Assembly: GCA_018343915.1 (NCBI GenBank)
Contig: JABRWF010000001.1
Coordinates: 1,054,001-1,118,000 of the forward strand
Reading direction: 5' to 3'
DNA: 64,000 bases
Origin: Agroathelia rolfsii
Taxonomy: Eukaryota; Basidiomycota; Agaricomycetes; Amylocorticiales; Amylocorticiaceae
Below are positions 31,673 through 43,227 of the stretch, piece by piece. Positions within the stretch are counted from its first letter, which is position 1, and each line of letters begins with the position of its first letter. The notes beneath the pieces are model-generated. The model saw nothing but the letters and a program-made list of their open reading frames with translations, searched no databases and had not been told where the DNA came from. The translations under genes were made by a program, and so were the position numbers.

Positions 31673-32776
31673 ATATGGGCTAGGAGAATAAGCCTGAAGG
31701 CGAGATTGTATATTAGTTCTTATGTAAGTGTATAAGAGGGGGGTGCCCTTACCTAAAGGCGAGAAGGTCGAAGCTAAGGTTTAGGTAAGGGCTACAGGCT
31801 TGTATTTATACATAAAATGAAGGGCCCGTGTGCAGCCTTAATGGTCTGTGCGCAGCGGGGTTTGTAAGCGGAAATGACTAGAATGCAGGGGCAGTGCTTT
31901 GTGCCTAAGTCCGATGAGCAACCGATCGGAAATGATGAGTCTAGTACTCCTTAGTAATCGCACAGTGATTGGAACGACCCTGGTTCCTGAGTCTTGACCT
32001 TTTGATGAAAAGGAATGATCTAGACTCCGCCTTCCTAATATACTCTTGTCACGAGCACTCCTGTCACGTGGGGCTAACACAGCCAGTCATACGTACATCA
32101 AGATGTCACCTGCAAGGTATTTTGTCCATATCTCAGTCAATAAAAATCGTAAAAATATAATAAAAATATGTACGTATTCGTAAAGATAAGGCGAAAAATG
32201 TCCAACTCATAACATTACCCCCTTCTCAAGGGAGTTACTCCGGAACTTCCCTAGTTCCCATCCGGCGTTTTCCTTTGTCGTTGTCTCCGTATAGTTTTCA
32301 ATTGGCCTGAAGGGTAATTCCCTAAAGACTGCAGCGTTCAAGCATTTAGGTGCATTGGGGTGTCTCTTGTGGAAATCTCGTATCCTGGCCTTGGCATGTG
32401 CCAAATTGTCTGCTGGCTCCCAATTGTCCTCTCCTAGTGCATCCTTCCAGCTAACCAGGTACTCTAGCCGCTTGGGTCTTCCTGAGATTCTGGAATCCTT
32501 GATCTTGTCAACTTCCCATTCTTCCTCTCCTTCGACTTCCATAGGTTCTGGTGGGGGTTGATCTTGGTCTGATGGTTTATGTCCGGATAAGAGGGAGACA
32601 TGAAAGATATCGTGGATGGACCAAGTGCAGGGGATCTTGAGGCGGTATGCAAGAGGACCAATCCTTTCCAGGATTTCGTATGGCCCAGCAAACTTGGCGG
32701 CAAGCTTTTTAGTTGGTTGAGAAGTTTTGAGGTTCTTGGTAGAAAGCCAGACCTTGTCGCCCTTTTGCCATTGAGG

Positions 32777-33634
32777 TGTTATGAGTTGCAAATTTGGACT
32801 ATAGATTTTTCATTATCATTTAAAACATGTATTATATTTCATTTCATTTTTCTTTTATTTTATTACCCTCAGAGCGTGGTCTGTAGGCAGTGAGCGGTCC
32901 TATGATTGGCCCTCATATGACTAAGCCGCACGCTACAGGAGTAATCGTGAGTTGTGCGTTTCCTGTTCACCATTCTGCACAACTCCAGAGTACAAACCTC
33001 CGATCACTGACCGATTCCTAACGGATACTGGTTCCACTACACACCTCCGAGCTTCCGCTCCCAAGCTCCTGCGGAGCTCCGCTCCTGAGTGCGGAACCTC
33101 CGGAAGTGTTGTATCTCTGCACGGCTGCCCGTCGGAGTTAGGGAAAAGGTCTTCCCCCACATACTCTACTTTCTCTTTGTCTTTCCTCCATGTCGGAACT
33201 AGCGCAGAGCTTTCGTAGTAGTATAAGTAGTGTATGTAACTTGTCCTGAAAGGCTAGCTTTGACCTCTTCGCCTTTAGGCAAGTATTCATGTTGTACTTC
33301 ATTAAAGTAGATTACTAATAAAACTTCGCCTTCAGGGTTCATTAACCTCCGGGCCTAGCCCCGCGTCTTAGCATACCAACACATTCAATTAGTAGGGTGA
33401 AATTCCCTAGAGTAACTAGTTAGACGCATGACATGTGATTCGGAGCCTCCGGAATCTCCGCCCTCCTCCGACAAAAGTCTTCGGAAGCTTCGTAAGATAC
33501 AAGGAGAGTACCCTTGCCACCCTCAATAGATTAAAGGGATTAGGTAGTGTGGGAAAACTCGTATTTTAGGTACTTTGTTCAGTGTTGGGAGATTATTTTG
33601 ATTATCTCCGCATAGTCAAGAGTGATCCCTTGAC
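32777..33634 (+). repeat. Solo LTR, family G, in the pol of retrotransposon II
   Basis: 858 bp with perfect duplication TGAGG (32772-32776 and 33635-33639). Very similar to the copy at 29572-30430. It separates the chromodomain part from the integrase part of pol. Confidence 0.93.
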
Positions 33635-36123
33635 ATGAGGAGACTCTCAAACATACTTATCAAATAATTCCTTCATTTTCTCTGCTGCTAGGTTAAGGGC
33701 AGCTTGAGCATCCATTTGTGCATCAGATATTACATGCATCCAATCTTCTACGGCGGGGGTGTCAAAGATCCCTGTCAGGGAGAAATCCATTCGCGGGTCA
33801 AATCCATAGTTCATTCGGAAGGGGGATATTTTGGTAGCCAAGTGTTGCCTATTGTTCAATGCAAATTCAGCTGAAGGAAGTAGTCGTGCCCAGTCATCCT
33901 GATGATGTGATACGAAGAACCTGAGATAAGCTTCTAATTCCTGGTTGACACGTTCAGATTGGCCATTGGTTTGTGGGTGGTATGCTGTGGACATAGCGGT
34001 GGTAATACCTAAGCGTTTGTGTACCTCCCTCATAACCTTGCTTGCAAACTGGGGACCCCTATCAGAGGTTATCCTGGAAGGTAACCCATGAAGTTTAAAC
34101 ACTTGTGACCAAAGTAACTCTGCTGTACCAATGGCGTTGATTTTCTTGGTAGTTGGGATGATGTGCATCATCTTGGAGAATCGGTCCACTACTACCAGGA
34201 TGCTATCGTATCCTTGGGAATTGGGAAGTTTGACAATCATGTCCATGGTAATATGATCCCAGGGTCGCGTTAGGGTAGGGAGTGGTTCAAGGGGTCCGAA
34301 GGCAGGGAGGCATGATGACTTATTTTGGATGCAGGTCTGGCAGGTTTCTATGTATTCGTTTACTGCCTTGGTCATTCCGGGCCACCAGTAGTTGCGCAAT
34401 ACTAATTCAAGAGTTTTATGCTGACCAGGATGACCACTGAGCAAACTATCATGATACATGGCAATGATCTGAGTACGGATTTCCTTGTCTGCAGGTACAT
34501 AGACCCTTCCCTGTTGTAGAATAACCCCGTTTTCCTGATTCCACTCTTCTAGTCCCTTCTGAAGCTTAACAGGACCTAGATCCTTGACTAGTTGGAGCAC
34601 TTCTGCAACCTCTGCCTTGGGAGAGGCATTCCAGATTTTCTTAAGCAACTTGGGTTCTCCTTCCATCAATACATAACCTTGTCGGGCAGCGTTTATCCGG
34701 AATAACTTAGGGTCGAGTAGAACCACATCCTGGTTATCCTCGGCATCCGAGATCTGGAGGTCAGGCCGTTGTGATAGTGCATCGGCCTTGCCGTTCTCAG
34801 CGCCCTTCTGGTAATGAATGCGGAAATTGAAGTCTGCTAAGAAGAGGGACCAACGAGCTTGTCGACGGGTAAGGTTGCGAGCGGTTGTCCAGTATTTGAG
34901 GTTCTTGTGGTCCGTCCAGATCTCAAAAGGTTCGGGTAAACCTTGGAGTAGGTGACGCCAGTGATCCAAAGCACGGATGACTCCCAACATTTCCTTGTCC
35001 CAAATATCGTAATTCCTTTTGGCATCATTCATGGACTAAGACAAGAACGCTATTGGGTGCCAAGCACCAGATTCATCCTTCTGACTAAGAACTGCACCAG
35101 TTGCATAGGAGGAGGCATCTGTTTTGACCCAGGTTGATGCTTTCTGATCATAGGATCTCAGGACAGGGGCTATACTGAAGGCCTTCTTAAGGTTTTCAAA
35201 GCTTTCTTGCTCTTCCTATCCCCAGGTCCAATCCACCTTGCCAGTAAGCCGATCTAGGGGTTTGCAAATCTTTCCAAAGTCATGGATGAAGCACCTGTAG
35301 TAATTGGCCAGCCCACGGAATTTTCGTACTTCCTTAACGTTCTTGGGTATGGGCCAGTCTAGGATAGGCTTGACTTTTTCAGGGTCCATGCAAACTTGTC
35401 AATGGGAGACGATGAATCCCAAGATATTGACTTCAGGTTTTTCGACCTCGAACTTGTCTAGGTTACCATACAAGTTATGCTCTCGTAGGATTGAGAGGAC
35501 TTCTCGAGTGACTTCTCGTAGCTTTTCCTTTGTTTCAGCTCCAATGATAACATCATTGATATAGACCCGGACAAAACCTAGCTGGACTAGGTGAAGGAGA
35601 ATGTCGTCTATTAGAGCTTGCATAGAGGAGGGGGCATTACAGAGGCCAAATAGCATCACTAGAGGTTCAAAAAGTCTACGTGATGTGATAAAGGCTGCTT
35701 TGCGTTTGTCCCCTTCTCTGATCCTAATATTGTTGAAACCGGCTCGTAGGTCAATCTTGGTGAACTAGTGGAATTTGGTCATGTGTTCAATAATTTCAGA
35801 AATCAAGGGAAGGGGGTATGCATTTTTAACAGTCTGCTCATTGAGGGTGCAATAATCCTGGACAGGACAGAGCTTTCCATTTTTCTTGGGCACAAAGAAC
35901 ATTGGAGCGGCAAATTCACTTTTGGATTTGCAAATATACCCCTTGGCCAGGTTATCATCTATCCATTCGTTGAGTGCATTAGTTTCGTTGCTACTGAGGG
36001 GGTATACACGCCCTCGTCTGAGCTTTATTTCATCCAGCAACTCAATCTTGTGGTCAGATGACTTATGACTAGGTAGTCTACTTGCTTCCTCCTCAGAGAA
36101 TACATCAGCAAAGTCTTTGTATC

Positions 36124-37141
36124 TGTCAAGGCTTACGCGCTTGACTCTACCAAAAGACACAACCCACTTGTAAGGTACGTGGGCGGGCTGTAAGGCCGGG
36201 TTTTACATGTACTGCTAGTTTGGTAATTTATCAGATGCCCACGTACTCCCGTTGCTGCCTTTTGTAATAGGACACTCTGATCTCTACTTTGCTAGGGTCG
36301 TGGTCGGTACTCTAGCCAGTGGCTTCCTGTGTACTTCCTTTGCGTCAAATAGATTTTGTAGTGTTTCTTACTGAGGACAGGTGGCTTAGCCCACTGTGGT
36401 CTACATAACGTCTGCTAGGACTTTTTACTGCCTAGGCCTAACTGAATAGGGCTTTCGTGTTTATGCGTAACTGCCTTGGTGTATTGAGGACTTATAAACT
36501 TATTGCTTTCTTATGATAAGGCCTACGTATACTCCTACTAAGATGCCCTTGAGGCCTTATACTTAATAGGGGAAAGGAGTAAGAGAGGAGAGAGGGGGGG
36601 GGCTAGGACAGGTGTAAGCCTGAAGGCGAAAAAATATATTAGTTGTTATATATAGGAATACAAACAGGGGTGCCCTTACCTGAAGGTGAAAAGGTCAAAG
36701 CTAAGGTTCAGGTAAGGGCTACAGGCTTGTATTTATACATAAAATGAAGGGCCCATGCGCAGCCTTGATGGTCTGTGTGCAGCCGGGGTTTGTAAGCAGG
36801 AACATGTAAAATGCAGGGGCAGTGCTTTGTGACTAAGTCCAATGAGCAACTGATCGGAATGATGAGTCTAGTACTCCTTAGTAATTGCACAGTGATTGGA
36901 ACGTCCCTAGTTCCTGAGTCTAGACCTTTTGATAAAAAGGAATGATCTAGACTCCGCCTTCCTAATATACTCTTGTCACAAGCACTCCTGTCATGTGGGG
37001 CTAACACAGCCAGTCACACGCACGTCAAGATGTCGCCTGCAAGGTATTTTGTCCATATCTCAGTGGATAAAAATCATAAAAATACAATAAAAATATGTAC
37101 ATGTTCGTAAAGAAAAGGCGAAAAATGTCCAACTCATAACA
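36124..37141 (-). repeat. Solo LTR, family D, in the pol of retrotransposon II
   Basis: 1018 bp, TGTCAAGGCTTACG...ACTCATAACA. Flanks are GTATC (36119-36123) and ATATC (37142-37146), a target duplication with one G-to-A change. It separates protease from RT. Confidence 0.88.
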
Positions 37142-37665
37142 ATATCCAGGTGGCATAGTGGTGGTGGCTTGTACAGTTTCTTTTTTGGGTAGGAAGGTGA
37201 TTTCTGCGGATTTCCAATCTATCACAGGGTTTTCGAGGCGTAGCCAATTGATTCCAAGAATAACGTCTTCTTGGCCAATATCAACGACACAGAGGGGCAG
37301 GTATTTTCTTTCGGATCCTATTGTAGTATCAAGTATGGCGACGGATTCAATTTTCCCAATCTAATTGGCAGAGTTATCAATATTATACAAGGGAATAGGG
37401 CGAGGTAATTTTTTTGTGGGGATTTTATGTTTTTCTACATATCGATAGTTTACAAAGGAAGAGGAAGCACCGGAATCAATCATAGCGGAAGTAGAAAAAT
37501 TTCTAAAAGGTCCATGGAACATAATGGGGACCTTGAGGTACTGTCCATTTGCACCTGCAAGGGAAAAATAGGAAGAAGAGGAAATGGAAATAGTATTACA
37601 AGAGGAAAAGGAAGAGAGTCTGTTTTGAATATACTGGTCAGTCTGAATAGCCCTTTCAGCTGACC

Positions 37666-39165
37666 CTAGGAAAAACCCATTTGGTCTTTTAACGCAGCAA
37701 TGGCAGCTGCCTGTTCTTCCATAACCTACATCACATGGTTGGGGACTGTATACGCAGATGGGTTCCCCGAGGCTGGCGGCAGAGCAGGGACAGAGGGAGC
37801 AACTGATGGCGCTGGCAGTTGGATAGAGGCGGAGATCAAGGCTTGTCCAGGAGGTGCAAAAGTTCTTGGTTTATAACCTAGAAGAGGGCAACGGCGCTTA
37901 GGGTGACCTAGCTGGCCACAATGGAAACACTATGCTTTAGACCAATCCCTGGGTGGGAACGATGGTCTTCCCTGAAATGAGGGTTGACTGGTCTGAGGTG
38001 CTGCGACCTGAGCTGCATTGATTGTTATGGGGTGTCCAGCCGAACCTGCTACAGGCACCCAGGGTCTCCACGTATCCTGCCACAGACCTGCTGAGCGCAG
38101 CCCTTGCTCAGCTCATAGGGCTGCGTCCATTGCCTTTTGCACTGTTTCCAGGTTTGTCTGGTCCCAACCACCAAGCACATTTCGAATCTTGGGGTTGAGT
38201 CCGTCCAAGAACCGTACACGCCAATCCTCTTCTGATAAGTCAGTCTGTTGTGCCGTGGACCAGAAATCAGTAATGTATTCCTGCGTGCTCCGCGAACCCT
38301 GCTTCATGCCCTTAAGCTTATCGAGGGCGGACCGCTTATAGTCCCATGATCCGTAGAGACCTTGGAAGGCCTTGTAGAAGTCCTTAAAGACAAAAGGGAC
38401 CTCTATCTTGACCTCCCCTTCTTCTTCGGCTTTGATTATGTTGGACCATTTTTCCAACCACCTCCTCGGTCCTCCTTCAAGCAGGGAAATGAGTAACCTG
38501 CCCTTATCACGGTCCGAGCTATATAGGGTTGGATTCAACCCAAGATAGTTCTTGAACCCTAGGATGAAATCCTTGTATTTTTCATGATCACCCGTGAACT
38601 TGGAGGGCTCCTTGCCTCTTTCCTTGGTTGAGGCGACCATGACTACCTGAGGTGCAGGTGCTGGTATAGGGGTGGGGACTGATCGGTCAGCAATTTCTAC
38701 TAGTTTGCGCTGCATCTCTGTCATGTGACGCATCATCTCTGTGGTCTGATGCTGCATTTCTAGCATCTGACCAAGAAACTGTTCGAATTCGGCAGACATA
38801 GCAGGAGATGCAGGATGGGTGACAGTGGGGGTGCAAGTATGGGGAGTTGGGATGGGGGTACGAACTCTTGGTATTACAACAGGGGTGGGAACACGTGAAC
38901 AAGTGCAAGATGCAATGGGTTCGGGTTCAGGTTCATGGAAGTCTGATGGTGAAGGATATTCTTCCTCAGGTTCTTCTTTGTCGTCTTCCTCTTCTTCGGA
39001 TTCCTCAGGGGATGTGGGCTTAAGAGGGGAAGAAGCCTTAGGTGGAGTAGGTACTTTTAGTGGTTGAGAAAAGGTTGGCTGCGGAGCAGGTGCGGATATA
39101 GAGGGGCGGGCGGAGGTCTTGGGTGCAGGTTGTGCGGGGGCCTTTCCTTTTCTGGATTGGCTCAT
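37666..39165 (-). pseudogene. Gag of retrotransposon II
   Basis: A 499-codon frame from ATG 39165 to the TAG at 37666-37668. The first 350 codons (39165-38113) are open: a basic start (MSQSRKGKAPAQPAPK), a long Pro/Ser/Glu-rich tract (SPEESEEEEDDKEEPEEEYP), a coiled segment rich in Met and Gln (QFLGQMLEMQHQTTEMMRHM), then a capsid-like domain (FTGDHEKYKDFILGFKNYLG). After a stop near codon 351 the frame continues to the zinc knuckle CFHCGQLGHPKRRC near 37890-37935. Two or three internal stops, all transition-type, make it a pseudogene. Confidence 0.9.
37672..37678 (-). promoter_or_regulatory. Putative -1 frameshift heptamer, retrotransposon II
   Basis: Minus strand reads ATG GGT TTT TCC TAG; the heptamer G GGT TTT is in phase, one codon before the gag stop. 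A -1 slip enters the pol frame (FFLGSAERAI). Same heptamer as in retrotransposons I and IV although surrounding bases differ. Confidence 0.65.
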
Positions 39166-39567
39166 AAACAGTGGAGCGATGGCTCAACACACAGATTTGT
39201 TTTCTTCAAACAAGGCAGTAAGCCAACCACCTTCTGGTAACGTGATAAAAATGTATAGTAAAAATATGCACAAAAAACCAAGCAGTTTTGCACCACAAGA
39301 GGTGTCCCTAGAAGCAGTGGACTAACTCCACACTAGCGCCTTTGGGTAACAACACAAGTTTTCCCTAGAAGTGCAGGTACTAACAAGCCAAAATCGGAAT
39401 GGGTTGAATAGAGGGGTTCTAATTCTCTACCAATTGCTTCCACAAACAGTTCAAGGTTTTCGTGTGCTTACAAATAAGAAGAATAAAAGGGATTTCTTGG
39501 CTTATGCTATTTTGCAGATATCTGGAACTGCACACCTGGAGCTAAGGCTCGACGGGTGGTTTAGGTA
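39166..39567 (-). other. 5' leader of retrotransposon II
   Basis: About 400 bp between the primer-binding site and the gag start, without coding capacity; expected to hold the packaging signal. No structure was resolved. Confidence 0.6.
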
Positions 39568-39581
39568 TAGCTTCGACCTAA
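39568..39581 (-). promoter_or_regulatory. Self-complementary primer-binding site, retrotransposon II
   Basis: Directly next to the 5' LTR the minus strand reads TTAGGTCGAAGCTA. Its complement TAGCTTCGACCT occurs in the same LTR (40137-40148), 35 bases after the start of the TATAAATA box. Twelve paired bases next to the LTR and no match to a tRNA 3' end indicate Tf1-type self-priming. Confidence 0.75.
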
Positions 39582-40586
39582 TGTCAAGGCTTGCGCGTTT
39601 GACGTAACCAACAAATGTCAACCCTCTCGAAGGTACAAGGGATGGGCTGTAAGACCCCTTTTTATAACGTGTTACTAGGTTGGTTTATTGGCAGACACAC
39701 ACGTGCTCCCGTTGCTGCTCTTCGTAATAGTCCACTTAATCGACTACTTTGCTAGGCTAGTGATCGGTACTCTAGACAGAAGTCTTCCCGTGTACTTCAC
39801 TTTGCGTTAAATAGTCTTTTAACTGGTTCTTACTCGAGACAGGCAGCTTAGCCCACCGTGCTCTACGTATGTCTGAGAGGACTTGTTACTGCCTCTACCT
39901 GAATAAACAGGATTTTAGTTCACATGCACTGCCTCCTTGTATTGAGGACTTATAACTCAGGCTGCCCTCTGGTACTAGGGCTTACGTATTCTACTTAGAT
40001 GCCGTAGAGGCCTTACACTAAATAGGCAAGAGAGAGAGAGAGGGATGTAGGCTAGGAGAACAAGCCTGAAGGCGAGATTGTATATTAGTTCTTATGTAAG
40101 TATACAAGAGGGGGGTGCCCTTACCTGAAGGCGAGAAGGTCGAAGCTAAGGTTCAGGTAAGGGCTACAGGCTTGTATTTATATATAAAATGAAGGGCCCA
40201 TGCGCAGCCTTGATGGTCTGTATGCAGCGGGGTTCGTAAGCGGAAATGACTAGAATGCAGGGGCAGTGCTTTATGCCTAAGTCTGATGAGCAACCGATCG
40301 GAAATGATGAGTCTAGTACTCCTTAGTAATTGCACAGTGATTGGAACGACCCTGGTTTCTGAGTCTAGACCTTTTGATGAAAAGGAATGATCTAGACTCC
40401 GCCTTCCTAATATACTCTTGTCACGAGCACTCCTGTCACGTGGGGCTAACACAGCTAGTCACACGCGCGTCAAGATGTTGCCTGCAAGGTATTTTGTCCG
40501 TATCTCAGTCAATAAAAATCGTAAAAATATAATAAAAATATGTACGTGTTCGTAAAGATAAGGCGAAAAATGTCCAACTCATAACA
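39582..40586 (-). repeat. 5' LTR of retrotransposon II (family D), uninterrupted reference copy
   Basis: 1005 bp. Sense features on the minus strand: CACGTGAC E-box-like site, TATAAATA (40175-40182), a hairpin with stem CTTACCTGAA / TTCAGGTAAG (40120-40161) and the primer TAGCTTCGACCT in its loop, then a GA-rich tract and CTTGACA end. Confidence 0.92.
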
Positions 40587-41681
40587 CTGGTTCTGGAAGC
40601 AAGGCTTCGGCTTCCATCTGTCTGTCCAAATTCCAGCATCCTGGAGTCCTTCTTCAGCGTCCACCGCTACTTCTATTAGATGCTCCAATGTGTCACGGCG
40701 TTCTTTGGGGTACCCTCTGATGATGCCCTTGATTTTTGGGGAGAGGGCTTGCCAGTATCGTACCCTGAGATCTTCTCCTGACAGCTTCATTTGATTGGCA
40801 AGGGTAGAAAAAGTGGCTGTGAAGTCTGCCACTGAGGAGGTCCCTTGTTTCAAGTCCTGGAGTTTTTGGAGGGCAATCCTTCCAAAATCTCTTGCTCTAT
40901 ATAGTGCCTTGAACTTGGCGTAGAGATCTCTTTCAAAATTGAAACCCTTAGTATTAATGGCGTTATCAAACTTTTGACTCCAAGCTTTTGGGGCTCCTTC
41001 CAGAAGTCCTACAAAGAAGCATGCCTTTGTATAATCTGAAGAATAAATCTTTGGGTTCAGCTTGATGTAGTTTTCAAATCCGAACACAAAAGATTGGTAT
41101 TTGGACCAATCGCCTGAGAATTTCTCTGGGGGTTGGCCAATTTCCTTTGGAGTTGAGGTGGCTGCAACAGTAGCAGGTGTAGGCTGTTCTTGTTCTAACA
41201 GGTCAGTGAAGCGCGCCTGTGTCTCCTGCATCTGTTCCATGGAGGTTTGGATGCGTGCTTGGTTTGCTTGTAGGAGCGCCAAGATCTATCCTAGTTCCTG
41301 AGGTAACGACATAGTGGCAGGTTCTTCTTCAACTGTTTCTCTGCATTTTTCTTTGTGGCATTCTCGGCGACTTTTGGAAGGAGAGGGGTGTGAGACAATG
41401 GGGGACTTGGGGTACGATGCTTCTGTGGTATAGCGGCAGCGGAATTTAGAAGGGGAGGGGTATTCAGAGGGGGCTTCTTCTTCTCCTTCTGGTGTCTTAG
41501 GTGGCGATGCTTGGGTAGAGAGAACTTTTTCTCCTGATTCTTCTTCTTCTTCTTCAGAAATATGTGGAGCTGAGCTCAACACGACTTCTCTTATGACTTC
41601 TGGTGGGGATGCGGTGGACTTAGCGGCCCAAGGGACTGGTACTTCTTTGGGCTGGTAAGATGTGCCCTTACGTGTGCTCAT

Positions 41682-42147
41682 TCATAGAGCCTTTTTGTAA
41701 CAATTTTCTTCATCACCGGTGGTCGTGCCAGTTTCCAAATGGATAGCGGGATTTTCTTCTTTGGCTGGGGCTAGAGCTTGCCTGTATAGTAGTCACACAA
41801 AAGATCACACAAAAGTTACGAATGGCAAGGGGGGTGGTAAAAGGTGCCACTCATGCTTAGCAGTAATAAACTTTGATCCCCACAAGGGACTCCTAGAATA
41901 CCAAGCTTTTTAGGCTTGTATTGTGCTTCGGATACAGCCAAGAAATCAGGTAGGACGTATACCCTATTCTTGTCTAAACAGGGTTGTTAACAGGCTTTGG
42001 AGGGCACTGCACAATGTCTTCCTGAAGTAGTTCACTGCTTACATGCTCAGAAGGTGTTCTTTTTGTAAAACAAAGAAAAGAGGTGCTCTTCGTAAGCGAT
42101 CGCTACTTGCTTCTTCTCGGACTGTGGAAGTCTGAGGGATATCCTAG
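41682..42147 (-). other. 5' leader of retrotransposon I
   Basis: Non-coding leader between gag start and primer-binding site; homologous to the leader of retrotransposon IV (59660-60123), for example the shared segments near 41860-41900 and 59905-59950. Confidence 0.65.
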
Positions 42148-42161
42148 TAGCTTTGACCTAA
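42148..42161 (-). promoter_or_regulatory. Self-complementary primer-binding site, retrotransposon I
   Basis: Minus strand TTAGGTCAAAGCTA directly after the LTR. The LTR itself carries AGCTTTGACCT, so the same C-to-T change is present on both partners and the 11-bp pairing is kept. Confidence 0.7.
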
Positions 42162-43009
42162 TATCAAGGGTCTACTCCTTGACTATATTACGTTGGGCGT
42201 AGAAGGCCTACTTGTGACACAGGAAGAAATAAACTTTCTTAACACTAAATCTAAGTACCTAAGAGAACAGGTTTTCCCACAGATATGCAATTCCTTATTC
42301 TATTAAGGATGCGCCGGGTACTCTGCCTATTTCTTACGATGCTCTTATGTATGTCACATGCTTACGAGGGGATTTACACCACCTCCTAGTAGATAGGGAA
42401 AAGAGAGGTAAAAGGGGGGGAGGCTAGGAACCTGGCTCTAGGCCAAAAGAATAAACCCTGAAGGCGAAGATGTTATTAGTAATTGTACTTATGGAATACA
42501 AATCCTTACTTGCCTGAAGACGAAGAGGTCAAAGCTGAGCTCTTCAGGACAAGTTATATGCACTATTTATACTACTATTGAAAGGTCCGTGCGCAGCTTG
42601 CATGGTCTATGCATAGAGGGAAATAGAAGTGTAAAGGTGGCAATGCAGGGGAAGAACTTTTAACCTAACTCCACTGGGCATCCATGTAGAGATCTGTTTC
42701 CAGACCGATACCGGTAATCGTTAGGAATTGTTCAGGGGAGGAAGGCTATGTTCCTGGGCTGTGCGTAATGATGAAAGTAGAAGTACATGCATCCCCAAGA
42801 TTACTTCTGTGACATGCGGCTTAGAACACATGAGGGCCAATCACATGACTACTGCACTGCCCACAGTCCACGCCCTAAAGGGTAATTTTTATAAGGAAAA
42901 ATAAAAAAATGAAAGGAAAAGAAAAGAAAATATCATAACTTTGTAAATACTAGTCCAAATATTACAAGAAAATACTCGAAAAATCCGCAAAATTTCCCTT
43001 CTCATGACA
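42162..43009 (-). repeat. 5' LTR of retrotransposon I (family C)
   Basis: 848 bp; first base pair decayed (TATCAAGGG for TGTCAAGGG). Followed by the target duplication CCCAG at 43010. It preserves the empty site (single CTTAT at 42294-42298) for the palindromic D insertion found in the sister LTR. Confidence 0.9.
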
Positions 43010-43014
43010 CCCAG

Positions 43015-43227
43015 CCCCTGGGCTACAATGACCTTTGTTGCAATGGTTTATCCACTAGCAGCTCCTGCTGCCCTATAGTATGTTGTTCCTTGATTGGGAG
43101 ATTGAGCGAGCAGGGTAGCATGATGCTAGCCCTTTGGATGTGGTTTTCATGCATAAAATATACATGTATGTGTGTAAGAAAGTATACATACCTATGTTAT
43201 CTAATGAATTCTTCTCCTGCTCTAGAC
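43015..43227. other. Host-side sequence right of retrotransposon I
   Basis: Continuation of 19561-20231. No gene seen. Confidence 0.4.

Larger units (their letters stand above)
29365..32214 (-). repeat. 3' LTR of retrotransposon II (family D), with two nested solo LTRs
   Basis: Starts TGTCAAGGCTTGCG (plus strand) and ends AACTCATAACA; the complement of the purine tract (TTACCCCCTTCTC) follows at 32215. The other LTR at 39582-40586 is uninterrupted and gives empty sites for both insertions. The compared stretches differ by few transitions. Confidence 0.9.
32215..37665 (-). pseudogene. Pol of retrotransposon II, near-complete but interrupted
   Basis: Protease MIDSGASSSF at about 37467-37490. 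RT includes FGLCNAPSSMQ and YINDVII, with Asn for the first catalytic Asp (codon 35555-35557). RNase H starts around NYDIWDKEMLGVIRAL and has WTDHKNLKYW. The integrase HHCC region (HPGQH...CQTC) and DDE residues (TMDMIVKLP, SDRGPQF, GQSERVNQ) look intact in the 461-codon open stretch 33647-35032. The chromodomain RLEYLVSWKDALGEDNWEP lies near 32400-32470. In-frame stops near 35038, 35395, 35767 and 37364 all fit transitions in Gln or Trp codons. Solo LTRs G (32777-33634) and D (36124-37141) split the frame. Confidence 0.92.
29365..40586 (-). mobile_element. Retrotransposon II: Ty3/gypsy chromovirus, family D
   Basis: A complete minus-strand element inside the gag of retrotransposon I, bounded by family D LTRs (3' LTR 29365-32214 including nested G and H LTRs; 5' LTR 39582-40586) and by the perfect duplication CTGGT (29360-29364 and 40587-40591). 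Sense order: 5' LTR, primer-binding site, 416-nt leader, gag, frameshift, pol, purine tract, LTR. Later insertions are G LTRs at 29572-30430 and 32777-33634, an H LTR at 30697-31672 and a D LTR at 36124-37141. Fewer stops than retrotransposon I, in line with being younger, but still defective. Confidence 0.94.
28988..41681 (-). pseudogene. Gag of retrotransposon I, split by retrotransposon II
   Basis: The start codon is at 41681-41679. The 5' part runs to 40592, the insertion (29365-40586 plus the duplication) follows, and the 3' part runs from 29364 to the stop at 28988-28990. The N-terminal third is acidic and Ser/Pro-rich (SEEEEEESGEK, APSEYPSPSKF), followed by a capsid-like region (GDWSKYQSFVFGFENYIKLN, GLLEGAPKAW, LSGEDLRVRYWQALSPKI). 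After the split comes the zinc knuckle CYNCQQWGHFASNC (CX2CX4HX4C) near 29230-29250. In-frame stops occur near 41287 and 29270. Gag would form the particle that packages the RNA. It is 87% or so identical by eye to the gag at 60124-61590, but no alignment was run. Confidence 0.88.
20237..43009 (-). mobile_element. Retrotransposon I: Ty3/gypsy chromovirus (Tf1/sushi-like), nested host
   Basis: A full-length element on the minus strand bounded by family C LTRs (3' LTR 20237-23419, 5' LTR 42162-43009) and by the perfect target duplication CCCAG at 20232-20236 and 43010-43014. After removing the later insertions (20374-22703, 24223-26241, 29365-40586) its own length is about 7.2 kb. Order in sense direction: 5' LTR, self-complementary primer-binding site, leader, gag with CCHC knuckle, protease, RT, RNase H, integrase, chromodomain, purine tract, 3' LTR. 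The two LTRs differ only by scattered transitions in the parts compared. Many stops and lost catalytic residues show it is dead. Confidence 0.93.
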
